Shown in pieces: positions 27,235 to 35,488 of a DNA stretch of 64,000 nt (position 1 is its first letter; each line of letters begins with the position of its first letter). The position numbers and the translations under genes are program-made. The DNA comes from Oligoflexia bacterium. Lineage in GTDB: Bacteria > Bdellovibrionota > Bacteriovoracia > Bacteriovoracales > Bacteriovoracaceae. The stretch lies in NCBI GenBank assembly GCA_015231955.1, contig JADGAN010000025.1, positions 1 through 64,000 of the forward strand. The letters are read 5' to 3'. The notes under the pieces were generated by a model, which did no database searches, had not been told where the DNA came from, and saw only the letters and a program-made list of their open reading frames with translations.

Positions 27235-28014
27235 ATGAGCAACATAGATACAACGACTATAGCAACTAGTAAGAAGAGTGATTTTCTCGTCTTTGCCATC
27301 TTCTTCTCCATCATCATAATTGTGAATGCGATCCTCCTTGGCAGTGGTCACTTGAAGTGGGGACTAGAAGGTGTGGGCATCATGATGGGCGCGGCCTTTA
27401 CCATTAGTCTTTATAGTTTCCTTTACAAAGACAATCCCCTCTTTAAAATGGCAGAGCACTTCTATGTTGGAGTGGCCACTGCTTACCTCATCATTGTCAC
27501 CTGGTACAGTGTGATCTTAACCGATGTGATCTACGCCTTTCGTGATCTCACCAAAGCACCTTTTAGCAGCAGCGTCTTTTGGCAAATGGTGGCGATCATC
27601 CTTCCAACATTGATCGGACTGCTTGTCTATACCAGGATCATTCCCCGCTTTGCCTGGATGAGTAAGATCACCTTCTCCATCATCATCGGTTTTGGTTCGG
27701 GGCTTGCGATTCCTAACCTCATCAACGCCTATATTCTTGAACAGGCCAAACCCAGCATGACCGCACTTTGGACCTCGGCGGGCGGATTTGAATGGAATGC
27801 CATTATCGTATTTATTGGAGTAATCTCTACCCTCATCTACTTCTTCTTCTCGCTCGAACACAAAGGAGCAGTGGGAGCGACCGCAAAAGTTGGCATCTGG
27901 TTTTTAATGGTCTCCTTTGGCGCATCGTTTGGTTTTACCGTCATGGCACGCTTTTCTCTACTCATTGAGCGCGTAAACTTCTTATTTCACGATTGGATTC
28001 CACTGATCAAATAG
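27235..28014 (+). CDS. Polytopic membrane protein, last gene of GlmL cluster
   Basis: 259 aa with about seven to eight helices (near 17-36, 45-62, 75-100, 115-130, 140-165, 185-205, 220-245). AAAGGAG lies about 8 bases before the ATG. It is followed directly by a palindromic hairpin at 28014-28060, which marks the end of the block. No enzymatic motif is seen. Together with the 216-aa protein it would form the membrane core of the system (inference). Confidence 0.75.
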   Translation: MSNIDTTTIATSKKSDFLVFAIFFSIIIIVNAILLGSGHLKWGLEGVGIMMGAAFTISLYSFLYKDNPLFKMAEHFYVGVATAYLIIVTWYSVILTDVIYAFRDLTKAPFSSSVFWQMVAIILPTLIGLLVYTRIIPRFAWMSKITFSIIIGFGSGLAIPNLINAYILEQAKPSMTALWTSAGGFEWNAIIVFIGVISTLIYFFFSLEHKGAVGATAKVGIWFLMVSFGASFGFTVMARFSLLIERVNFLFHDWIPLIK

Positions 28015-28060
28015 AGCAATTTTAGCGCAATTTTAAAATTGCAAAAATTTACTCTTGCTC
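28014..28060 (+). terminator. Nested palindromic hairpin after the GlmL cluster
   Basis: Outer arms GAGCAA (28014-28019) and TTGCTC (28055-28060) enclose a perfect 16-base palindrome GCAATTTTAAAATTGC (28027-28042). There is no T-run, so it may be a weak terminator or processing site. Its start overlaps the stop codon region of the last gene. Confidence 0.4.
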
Positions 28061-28159
28061 AAAGTGAAACTTGACCATTATCATAGAATTATTGTATTAC
28101 TGACCATTCACTAAATTATTTCTATTTAATTTAGTCTTTACCTAATTAGAGGAGTTTTT

Positions 28160-28858
28160 ATGTCGATTCATATCGCAGCTAAGGCCGGAGAGATTGCAGA
28201 GGTGGTGCTCATGCCGGGCGATCCCATGCGTGCTCAGTACATTGCTAACAAATACCTCCAAAATGCTACCTGCTACAATCAAGTGCGAGGCATGTTTGGT
28301 TTTACTGGTACCTACAAAGGAAAGCGCATCTCCATTCAAGGCAGTGGGATGGGAATTCCCTCCTTCTCCATCTATGCAACCGAACTCATTACCAGCTATG
28401 GTGTGAAGAAAATCATGCGCATCGGTTCTTGTGGTGCTCTCTTAAAGCAAGTTAACATCCGCGATGTGATTTTAGCGATGAGTGCCTCTACCGACTCCGG
28501 CATCAACGATCGCTATTTTCAAGGGATGACCTTTGCTCCAACCGCTTCCTTTGAACTTTTAAATCAAGCTTATAAAAAATCACAAGAGCTGAAGATTGAC
28601 GTAAAAGTAGGCAACATCTTTTCTACCGATCTCTTCTACGATCACATTCCCGATAGCTGGAAAATTTGGGCCAGCTTTGGCGTACTCGCCGTAGAAATGG
28701 AGGCAGCTGCTCTCTATACCTTGGCCGCTAAACACGGCATCCAAGCGCTCGCCATCCTCACCGTAAGTGACCACCTGGTCACCCAAGAGGCCTGCTCTTC
28801 CGAGGAGCGCGAGAAAACCTTTAACCAAATGCTCGAACTCGCTCTCGAGACTGCATAA
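28160..28858 (+). CDS. deoD: Purine nucleoside phosphorylase, DeoD type
   Basis: 232 aa, the usual length. It splits purine nucleosides with phosphate into base and ribose-1-phosphate for salvage. Visible motifs: [14 protein letters not shown] (phosphate-binding Gly and Arg, about 16-29), IRIGSCGAL-like segment MRIGSCGAL (about 86-94), [11 protein letters not shown] (Met/Glu ribose binding, about 179-189) and the catalytic Asp in TVSDH. GAGGAG lies 6-7 bases before the ATG. It complements hpt earlier in the window. Short gap to a convergent gene. Confidence 0.95.
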   Translation: MSIHIAAKAGEIAEVVLMPGDPMRAQYIANKYLQNATCYNQVRGMFGFTGTYKGKRISIQGSGMGIPSFSIYATELITSYGVKKIMRIGSCGALLKQVNIRDVILAMSASTDSGINDRYFQGMTFAPTASFELLNQAYKKSQELKIDVKVGNIFSTDLFYDHIPDSWKIWASFGVLAVEMEAAALYTLAAKHGIQALAILTVSDHLVTQEACSSEEREKTFNQMLELALETA

Positions 28859-28865
28859 TCTATAC

Positions 28866-29795
28866 TTATCTATTGTTCACTTTTAAGCGGCCATTAAGTT
28901 CGCTTAAGTTCTCTTTCCAACCTTTCTCTTTTTGAAGTGTTGTACTGGCATCACCATGATCATCTGCAGTTGAGGTTAAGACAGAGGTGGAGGCGGCCTC
29001 ATCGCTACCAGTGATACTAGCAGGTGCTCGTGCTTCGGTAGCGCCGCCTGTAATCTCGACTTTGTAGTGTTCGAGAAAGGCCAAATCTTGCATAGCAGAT
29101 CGTTCAGCATCATTTTTTAAAAACATCGCCAGCACCTCTTTATCAAGTTTATTTAAACTCTCTTTATTTTCATGAGCATCACTAACAGAGACAAATTGAT
29201 CTCCACTTGCAAGCATATGTGCTTTTCCATTGATTTGATTGTTAAGCTCAATATTTCCCGACAACAGCGCCACCTGTTTTACTTGTTCTCCTTTAGGCCC
29301 ATCAAAAACATTAGCAAGCACTTCCGTGCCTTTTACCCCAAAGGAGATGGCCCCCATTTTCACAAAAATATCATTTGCACTCTTGCTCTTATTCTTTACC
29401 AAAAGCCTCATCTCTCCACGGTGAAGCAGGTATTTTGCTTTCCGTTCACTCTTGTTTTTAAATTCAAAATTTGCGAATTCGAACATAGAGTTTTCTCCTA
29501 GTGCGATGATACTATCATCCACCATGCGCACTTTGATTCCTCCCTTCTTCGAGGTTTTAAAAACATCCCCAGGCATAATCTTTTGGGTCTCTAAGAGCAA
29601 AACATCCGCAGCATTTACCACCCTCCCTTTTAGGGAAAGCACCTCTCCGATATGATTAGGCATTGCTGTTGAAGTTTTCGGATCAAACTTAAATTCTCCG
29701 CCAAGATCCTCCGCTGAACCATTTTCGCTCATCGCCTCTGCACTCATCCCCACATTAAAATAAAATAACCCCACAAGTAACAATAACAATCTCAA
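28866..29795 (-). CDS. FecR-domain secreted protein
   Basis: 309 aa with an N-terminal signal peptide (MRLLLLLVGLFYF, cleaved near GMSAEA). Residues 45-200 are a FecR domain: IGEVLSLKGRVVNAADVLL, PGDVFKTSKKGGIKVRMVDDSIIALGENSMFEF, LHRGEMRLLVK and FVKMGAISFGVKGTEVLA. The domain is known from regulators and structural periplasmic proteins; with no sigma factor or TonB gene nearby and no membrane helix, a structural role is more likely than FecIR signalling. The C-terminal third is Ala/Ser/Thr-rich and disordered. It is divergent from the glycosyltransferase gene. Confidence 0.85.
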   Translation of the reverse strand: MRLLLLLVGLFYFNVGMSAEAMSENGSAEDLGGEFKFDPKTSTAMPNHIGEVLSLKGRVVNAADVLLLETQKIMPGDVFKTSKKGGIKVRMVDDSIIALGENSMFEFANFEFKNKSERKAKYLLHRGEMRLLVKNKSKSANDIFVKMGAISFGVKGTEVLANVFDGPKGEQVKQVALLSGNIELNNQINGKAHMLASGDQFVSVSDAHENKESLNKLDKEVLAMFLKNDAERSAMQDLAFLEHYKVEITGGATEARAPASITGSDEAASTSVLTSTADDHGDASTTLQKEKGWKENLSELNGRLKVNNR

Positions 29796-29921
29796 AGTAA
29801 CCTCCTACAACTCTTGCATCTACTGCATTTCTCCCTCTATTATGACTCCATCCCAAAAAAAGTTCCAGCCTCACTTTAACTTCCCTTCACATTTACTTCT
29901 TCTTAAGGTAAACGCTTTCAA

Positions 29922-31364
29922 ATGAAATATTTTTTACTATTTGCGTATCTCTACGCTTTATTCTCAACTATCTTTACAGCAGGGACTTTTGGGACTCCTC
30001 AAGATGAGTGGTACTACCGGCACGTAGGCAAGATCTATTGGCAAAGTAAAGATTTTTCCTTAAATCCCGAGCATCCTCCACTGGCAAAATTGCTCGGGGC
30101 CTCGCTCCCAGTTTTGCTAGGAAAAGATAATCAAATCTACTATCGCCTCATGCACCTACTTCTCTATGTTGCCGCAGGGGTTGCGCTCTCTTTGTTCTTC
30201 TATTTTCGTAAACAGTATTGGGCCACTTTCATCTTTTGCTTACTCTACTTTTTTAATCCCAATATCAAGGCGATTGCCTCATTAGACGTTAACGATTTTC
30301 TGGTCTCGCTCTTGGTGGCAACCTCTGCTTTTTTTATCTACTATGGTCGATGGCCTTTTGCCGCCGTTTTGTCTCTGGGTTTTGCCTTAAGTACAAAGTT
30401 TACTGCACTTTTTTATCTCCCCTTCTTATTGCTAGCTCTCTTTTGCGGCCGCAGCTTCTCTAACTTTGGTAAAATTCTCCAAACCACTTTTACACTTATC
30501 CTAGGAATTGCGTTGCCTTTAAGCGCCAGTTATCTCTTTGAATGGAGTGAACTTAAACATTTTTGGGAAGGTTTTTGCTTTCAACTCCACCACAATCAGA
30601 GCGGGCATCCCACCTATCTTTTTGGAAATTTCAGTAAGCACGGTTTTTGGTACTTTTATTTGCTTGTCTACTTTTTTAAAACCTCACTCCCCATGCACCT
30701 CTTAATCCTAGCAACCTTGGGTGGGTATTTTCTTAAGCAGAGGCCGTTTCGCTTGAAATTACTACTGTCCCCCATCCTCCTCTACTTTTTGATTCCGGCA
30801 CTAAGCTTGCTGCTAGTCCTCTCTAAAATGGATGTGCAAATTGGATACCGTTACTTACTTCCTGCTGTACTGCTGTTGATTGTTGCTTGTACCTTGATGG
30901 CCGCTGAGTGGTTACAACAAAAGAGAATCAATACACTAATCGCAATCCTCTTCTGCTTTCTGGTTGTTGCCGAAGATCTTTATCAACTTTTAAATAGCAA
31001 CTACCTCTCTTACTTTAATCAACTATTGCTCTCTCCGGCCACACGCTCCTTTGCCGATAGCAATATCGATTGGGGACAAGATATTCCTCGCCACTTATTA
31101 AGGGAGCGCTATAGCTATAGTGAACCACTCCCTCTTGATCTTACAAACGTGTGTACAAACCCTCGCCAAAAAGAACACTACTTTTTTCGTATCGGTGCCA
31201 GTGAACTGGTCGGCATCTGGGGTAACCCTCTCGCCTCTCAGTTCATGCAACTAAAACCTTTCGCCACAGTAGCAGGTCACGAAATTTTTAAATTAACCCA
31301 AGCTGAAGTCTCCTCCATACTCTGTAAGAGTGGTTGGGAAAAAATCAGACCCATCACCTGGTAA
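29922..31364 (+). CDS. GT39/ArnT-like polytopic glycosyltransferase
   Basis: 480 aa with about 11-12 membrane helices. The first loop has the acidic pair in GTPQDEWYYRHVGK followed by LNPEHPPLAKLLGA, the classic loop-1 signature of polyprenyl-phosphate-sugar transferases (GT39/GT83). DSNIDWGQDIPR in the C-terminal soluble part is also typical of this group. Such enzymes move a sugar from a polyprenyl phosphate carrier to a protein or lipid on the periplasmic face. Acceptor unknown. Monocistronic by spacing. Confidence 0.82.
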   Translation: MKYFLLFAYLYALFSTIFTAGTFGTPQDEWYYRHVGKIYWQSKDFSLNPEHPPLAKLLGASLPVLLGKDNQIYYRLMHLLLYVAAGVALSLFFYFRKQYWATFIFCLLYFFNPNIKAIASLDVNDFLVSLLVATSAFFIYYGRWPFAAVLSLGFALSTKFTALFYLPFLLLALFCGRSFSNFGKILQTTFTLILGIALPLSASYLFEWSELKHFWEGFCFQLHHNQSGHPTYLFGNFSKHGFWYFYLLVYFFKTSLPMHLLILATLGGYFLKQRPFRLKLLLSPILLYFLIPALSLLLVLSKMDVQIGYRYLLPAVLLLIVACTLMAAEWLQQKRINTLIAILFCFLVVAEDLYQLLNSNYLSYFNQLLLSPATRSFADSNIDWGQDIPRHLLRERYSYSEPLPLDLTNVCTNPRQKEHYFFRIGASELVGIWGNPLASQFMQLKPFATVAGHEIFKLTQAEVSSILCKSGWEKIRPITW

Positions 31365-31486
31365 CTGTTTTCAAGCAACGATCAACAACATCATTGTAAA
31401 TTTTCTTGCTCCAAAAGCGGCGAGCTTACTCTTGATAGTAGTGCCATTCTCTGTCGTGGAGGATTACAATAAAGCACTGTGAAGCA

Positions 31487-32719
31487 CTAATAAAGTAAGG
31501 CATTATAAACAAGTTCGGTAACCGTGCTGATCTCTACTTTTAATTGATATTTCTTATTAAGTTCCGTCAATTGATCAATGCAAGTATGGCAAGGAGTTGC
31601 CACAACTTTGGCACCACTAGATCTAATTTGATTTGCTTTAATCTCAGCAGAACGCAAACGTACCTCGCTACACTCCTGCAATAGCTGCATTCCTCCCCCA
31701 CCGCCACAACAATAGTTTTGTGCTCGGTTAGGGATCATCTCTTTAAAATCGGCGCAGGCCTCACGTAAGACTCGCCGCTGGGCCTCACTCACACCACTCC
31801 AGCGAACAAGGTTGCAAGGATCGTGCAAGGTCACCCTCGCAGCGTTTTTTTTCTTATCTAAGCGTACTCTTCCTTGCTCAATATAAAGGTCAAGAAGTTC
31901 AATAATGCTTTTCGTAGGGAGAGGAGAGGCCACACCACTATCCCATTTAAAAACCCGTGCTCCATGGCCGCACTCCGACAAGATAACCTCACGAACACCC
32001 AAACGCTTCCCTTCAGAAAACACCGCTTCTGCAACTTGCTTCATGCTCTCATCATCACCGGCAATAAAACCAAAATTGGTCACATCAAAAAAACGACTAG
32101 CAAGCGTCCAACTCTCCTTTGCAGCACCAAAGACACCTGCGGCGGCCATAAGCGAGAGAGGAGCAAACTTTATTTCTCTAGGATTGACTAAATAGAGGAT
32201 GCGAGCACCCTCTTTATCGATAGGAATATCAAAACTCTCTTGTCCACTTTCGAGACGAAGATCGCTTGCAATCCAGGTGGCCGTCTCTCTCATTTCATCG
32301 GCACTTACCATCATCTGATTGCCATATTCCAACTGATTTTTTAAGGGCCGCAAAAGCTTTTCCGGAGTACGCCCAAGTGCACTTAAAATGGTTCGGCCAA
32401 CGCGAATGATACTCGCAATATTGAGCCCAATGGAACAATTAAGATTACATCGACCACACCCGGTACAACGGCCATAAACACTTTCTTGAAGTGATAATAA
32501 AAATTTCTCATCAACCTCTTCACTCTTTTTTCTTTGAAGCCCCACCACTTTTTGCGCTTTGGTCACCGGTAAATTTTCCACTGAAGGATCGCTTAAATAC
32601 ACATGACAACTCTTACCGCATAGACCACAGCGCACGCAAGCTTCAAAGTGCACACTTTGATGATCACGAAGCACCTGCAGCATTTTCTGAAAATTCCTCT
32701 CACTCTCACGCTCACTCAT
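31487..32719 (-). CDS. DsrK/HdrD-like iron-sulfur disulfide reductase subunit
   Basis: About 410 aa from the ATG at 32717-32719, chosen because GAGGAG lies about 9 bases before it; the frame is open 14 codons further. Two 4Fe-4S motifs appear early: CVRCGLCGKSCHVY (about 27-40) and CTGCGRCNLNCSIG (about 83-96). The C-terminal half carries a CCG-type cofactor site, NYCCGGGGGMQ followed by TPCHTC; a first CCG site is degenerate (SECGHGARV). This is the catalytic-subunit pattern of DsrK and HdrD, which reduce trisulfides or heterodisulfides with membrane electrons. It overlaps the DsrM-like gene by 8 bases. Partner substrate is probably the DsrC encoded upstream. Confidence 0.85.
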   Translation of the reverse strand: MSERESERNFQKMLQVLRDHQSVHFEACVRCGLCGKSCHVYLSDPSVENLPVTKAQKVVGLQRKKSEEVDEKFLLSLQESVYGRCTGCGRCNLNCSIGLNIASIIRVGRTILSALGRTPEKLLRPLKNQLEYGNQMMVSADEMRETATWIASDLRLESGQESFDIPIDKEGARILYLVNPREIKFAPLSLMAAAGVFGAAKESWTLASRFFDVTNFGFIAGDDESMKQVAEAVFSEGKRLGVREVILSECGHGARVFKWDSGVASPLPTKSIIELLDLYIEQGRVRLDKKKNAARVTLHDPCNLVRWSGVSEAQRRVLREACADFKEMIPNRAQNYCCGGGGGMQLLQECSEVRLRSAEIKANQIRSSGAKVVATPCHTCIDQLTELNKKYQLKVEISTVTELVYNALLY

Positions 32720-33323
32720 TCTTAAAAACTCCTCGCTTCCCCAAAAGTGTTCCATAATCATAGCGTACTAAAAAGAAAAAGAGAGCGTGTTTTAATTTCC
32801 CAAAGGGCATTGCAAAGAAGATTAAAGAAGCGGACATCAACAAAATATCGTTTGTTGCTGCTGTCTTCAGTACTAAATGCAAGGTAGCACTCCCCAACAA
32901 AAACATGGTCAATAAAAGAGAGGCGTAATCATCAAAGATGCTGATTGCTCTTAATTCACGGTCGCGTATACGAAAAAAGAGTAGTGCCATCGCAAAGTGT
33001 GCCGCAGTTAGCGTTGCCATAGCGGCCAAGGAATTCATCCACCCTTCTTCGAACAAGGGCCAAAGTAAGGGCAGTAACAAAGCTAGTACCACTCCTCCAT
33101 GCATCCCTAATCCTAAAATGAATTTTTTAGGGTAAAGGCGTGCGCTCTCTTTAAAAAAAGGAGACATCAAAAAAGTAAAGTTATAAAAAACACCTTTCAC
33201 TTCTGCCCTACTCAACTTCCATGGTGGAGTTACTCCTTTGCCTCTTCTCTTAAAAGACTTTAGCGAAAGAAAAAAAGCGCACCAGGCAAGTGAAAAGAAG
33301 AAAATCGTCTGCCCCATATTCAT
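32712..33323 (-). CDS. DsrM-like cytochrome b subunit
   Basis: 203 aa with five membrane helices, the N-terminal one uncleaved. His residues in helices (LGMHGG, LTAAHFAM, SATLHLVL, GKLKHALF) could ligate two b hemes, as in DsrM/NarI. It is shorter than classic DsrM but matches the core. It would pass electrons from the quinone pool to the DsrK-like subunit. It lies 14 bases downstream of dsrC and overlaps the next gene. Confidence 0.75.
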   Translation of the reverse strand: MNMGQTIFFFSLAWCAFFLSLKSFKRRGKGVTPPWKLSRAEVKGVFYNFTFLMSPFFKESARLYPKKFILGLGMHGGVVLALLLPLLWPLFEEGWMNSLAAMATLTAAHFAMALLFFRIRDRELRAISIFDDYASLLLTMFLLGSATLHLVLKTAATNDILLMSASLIFFAMPFGKLKHALFFFLVRYDYGTLLGKRGVFKNE

Positions 33324-33337
33324 TAACTCCTAAACTC

Positions 33338-33652
33338 CTACACACACCCATCGGGCTTACTAAGTCCGGCCACACGACAGGCCCCACGTGCAGGACCTAA
33401 GGTAAAAAGCTTATAAAGCTGGCGAACACCAACACCGAGCTCTTGGCAAACCAATCGCACTGCTGGTGCCATATCGTGTTCGAGCCAGTAATGACGAATA
33501 AAGCGCACCACTTTCCAATGCTCCTCACTCATCTCCTCGATGCCATCTTCTTTAGCAATCACCAAGGCCACCTCATCACTCCAAAGAGAAGGATCAAGCA
33601 TAAATCCATCGTGATCAAATTCTATACTCTTATCTGCAATAACTAATTTCAT
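33338..33652 (-). CDS. dsrC: DsrC sulfur carrier protein
   Basis: 104 aa, a typical length. GAGGGA precedes the ATG. Residues 30-75 contain DIAPAVR-like helices (HDMAPAVRLVCQELG) and YKLFTLGPARGACRVAG. The C-terminal arm ends C-R-V-A-G-L-S-K-P-D-G-C-V, so both arm cysteines are present with CX10C spacing. This marks a true DsrC, not TusE, which keeps only the last Cys. DsrC carries sulfur as a trisulfide between the two Cys and is a substrate of DsrMK. No dsrAB lies in this window. Located between a cysteine desulfurase and DsrM. Confidence 0.9.
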   Translation of the reverse strand: MKLVIADKSIEFDHDGFMLDPSLWSDEVALVIAKEDGIEEMSEEHWKVVRFIRHYWLEHDMAPAVRLVCQELGVGVRQLYKLFTLGPARGACRVAGLSKPDGCV

Positions 33653-33670
33653 CTTAAATCCCTCAAATAC

Positions 33671-33689
33671 TAAAAAGACCTCTAGGTCT
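33671..33689 (-). terminator. Weak attenuator-like hairpin between csd and dsrC
   Basis: On the minus strand, AGACC-TAGA-GGTCT is followed by TTTTT. The stem is only 5 bp, so it may partly terminate transcription and lower dsrC expression relative to the desulfurase. Confidence 0.4.
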
Positions 33690-33691
33690 CA

Positions 33692-34888
33692 CTATTGTCG
33701 ATCGGCCGCGATCTCCGCTACCGCACGAATGGTTTTCTCAATATGCTCTTCACTATTAAATGGTCCGACAGAAAAACGAACCGTCCCTCGAGGAGCAGAT
33801 CCGTAGTGGTCATGAATAAGAGGTGCACAGTGAAGCCCTGTACGCGTCTGAATGCCATACTCTACATCTAAAATAGTTCCTACATCACTTGCATCATACC
33901 CCTCAACACTTGCCGAGAGTGTTGCCACTCGACGCTTTTGTGCTAAATCGATCCTTGTCGTTCCCCAAATCTTTACTCCCTTGATTTTCAAAAGTCCCTC
34001 TTGCAATTTAGAAAAAAGTTGCATCTCATGGGCATAAAGATGGTCCATTCCCTCTTCTTGAATAAAATCAAGACCGGCCGAAAGCCCTGCAATTCCCGCC
34101 AAATTCAAAGTGCCTGCCTCCATACAATAGGGAAACTCTTCAAGGTGATATGGATCAGCACTCTTTACTCCCGTTCCTCCAACAAGCGTTGGCAAAAGGG
34201 AGGCATGATCAGCAACACAAATCCCACCCGTCCCCGTCGGTGCAAATAACCCCTTATGTCCGGTAAAGCAGAGAAAATCGATATTCGATTCTTGCATATC
34301 GAGGGGAAGCACACCTGCTGTTTGCGCACTATCAACCGCAAAAACCACACCATGCTCACGACAAATTTTTCCAATACTGGTGATATCTTGAACCACTCCC
34401 GAAACATTAGAAGCATGATTCATAATCACAAGTTTAGTTTTACTGTTAATGGCACGCTTGATCTCCATTGGATCAATATACCCTTCGCTATCAGGAACAA
34501 CAAAGGTAGCACTCGCTCCTTCGCGTACCTTATGGTTGACTGGCCTTATCACCGAGTTGTGCTCTAGCTTTGTCGTCACAATATGATCTTGGCGCTCAGA
34601 ACGAACCACACCATTAATGATAAAATTAAGTCCCATGGTTGCATTCATGGTAAAGATCAAGCGATTGTGATCTTTGCTCTTTCCTTGATCATAAAGACTC
34701 TTGTTAAAAAATTGCGAATACTTTTTTCTTGTCTTTTGAATCATCTGTTCCGCATTTAAAGCAAGATCACATCCTGTGCGGCCAGGATTCACACCATTTT
34801 TCCGATAAAAATTGTAAACAGCATCGTGTACCTTTTCTGGTTTAGGAAAAGTCGTTGCAGCATTATCCAAATAAATAAGATTCTCCAT
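33692..34888 (-). CDS. Cysteine desulfurase, class V aminotransferase family
   Basis: 398 aa from ATG 34886-34888, preceded by GGAG 8 bases upstream; 23 further codons are open but lack homology-like sequence. It begins MENLIYLDNAATTFPKPE, the typical N-terminus. The PLP Lys is in CFTGHKGLFAPTG (about residue 200), and the active Cys is in RTGLHCAPLIH near the C-terminus (about 355). Such enzymes take sulfur from cysteine, leaving a Cys persulfide and alanine. Being first of four genes ending in DsrC and DsrMK, its persulfide sulfur may be loaded onto DsrC (inference). Confidence 0.88.
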   Translation of the reverse strand: MENLIYLDNAATTFPKPEKVHDAVYNFYRKNGVNPGRTGCDLALNAEQMIQKTRKKYSQFFNKSLYDQGKSKDHNRLIFTMNATMGLNFIINGVVRSERQDHIVTTKLEHNSVIRPVNHKVREGASATFVVPDSEGYIDPMEIKRAINSKTKLVIMNHASNVSGVVQDITSIGKICREHGVVFAVDSAQTAGVLPLDMQESNIDFLCFTGHKGLFAPTGTGGICVADHASLLPTLVGGTGVKSADPYHLEEFPYCMEAGTLNLAGIAGLSAGLDFIQEEGMDHLYAHEMQLFSKLQEGLLKIKGVKIWGTTRIDLAQKRRVATLSASVEGYDASDVGTILDVEYGIQTRTGLHCAPLIHDHYGSAPRGTVRFSVGPFNSEEHIEKTIRAVAEIAADRQ

Positions 34889-35049
34889 CGATAAAACTCC
34901 ATATGGCCCACAGCATACCTGTATCGTTATTGTATAGTTATTTTCCCCTCTTATCATAGCGGGAGCACCACTTCTTTAATATGACTTAAATCACTTAAAA
35001 CCCAAAATCTTAGCTGACATCACCAATCTTTTCTAGCTACTATTTCCTT

Positions 35050-35259
35050 ATGAATAAGTATCAAAAGAAGCACCAAGCATGGCCCTTAGAATTTTCAGAC
35101 AATTACCGTCGTGCCAATAAGTCTGATCACACGGTTGATAACTACAAAGCAGATTTGCAAAAGTATATTACTTGGTTTGGGGCAACCTTCCCTGGTAAAT
35201 TTTTAAATCACGCCAACGCCACGACGATTACTCGCTATCAGCATCAAAAACTTTTCTAA
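35050..35259 (+). pseudogene. Truncated phage-type integrase N-terminus
   Basis: 69 codons, ATG at 35050. Residues 25-69 (TVDNYKADLQKYITWFGATFPG, then NATTITRYQHQKLF) match the core-binding (SAM-like) domain of tyrosine recombinases, which should be followed by a catalytic domain of about 180 residues. It ends in a stop. Another frame remains open to 35437 with coding-like content (about 70 codons), consistent with frameshift decay. It is a relic of a mobile element or integron. Confidence 0.5.
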
Positions 35260-35488
35260 AAATAAAAAACATGCAAAAGATATCGTTGGTACTCAATTGT
35301 ATTCTGGATCACCACAAACAAAGCATTCAAAAGCATCAAAATATAAACCATTGCTTAAGTTAGTAATTTATAATAATCAATCTTCTGGCCAAGAGGCAAC
35401 ACGATTACGAAGAAAGTCAATCACTCAGCAAAGCTGAAAAGCAATGCAATAACAACTACATGGGTTATTATTTTGGAGGATTACACTT

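Noticed and set aside
33338-33652. Calling the DsrC protein TusE
   Set aside because: Both C-terminal arm cysteines (CX10C) are present; TusE has only the last one.
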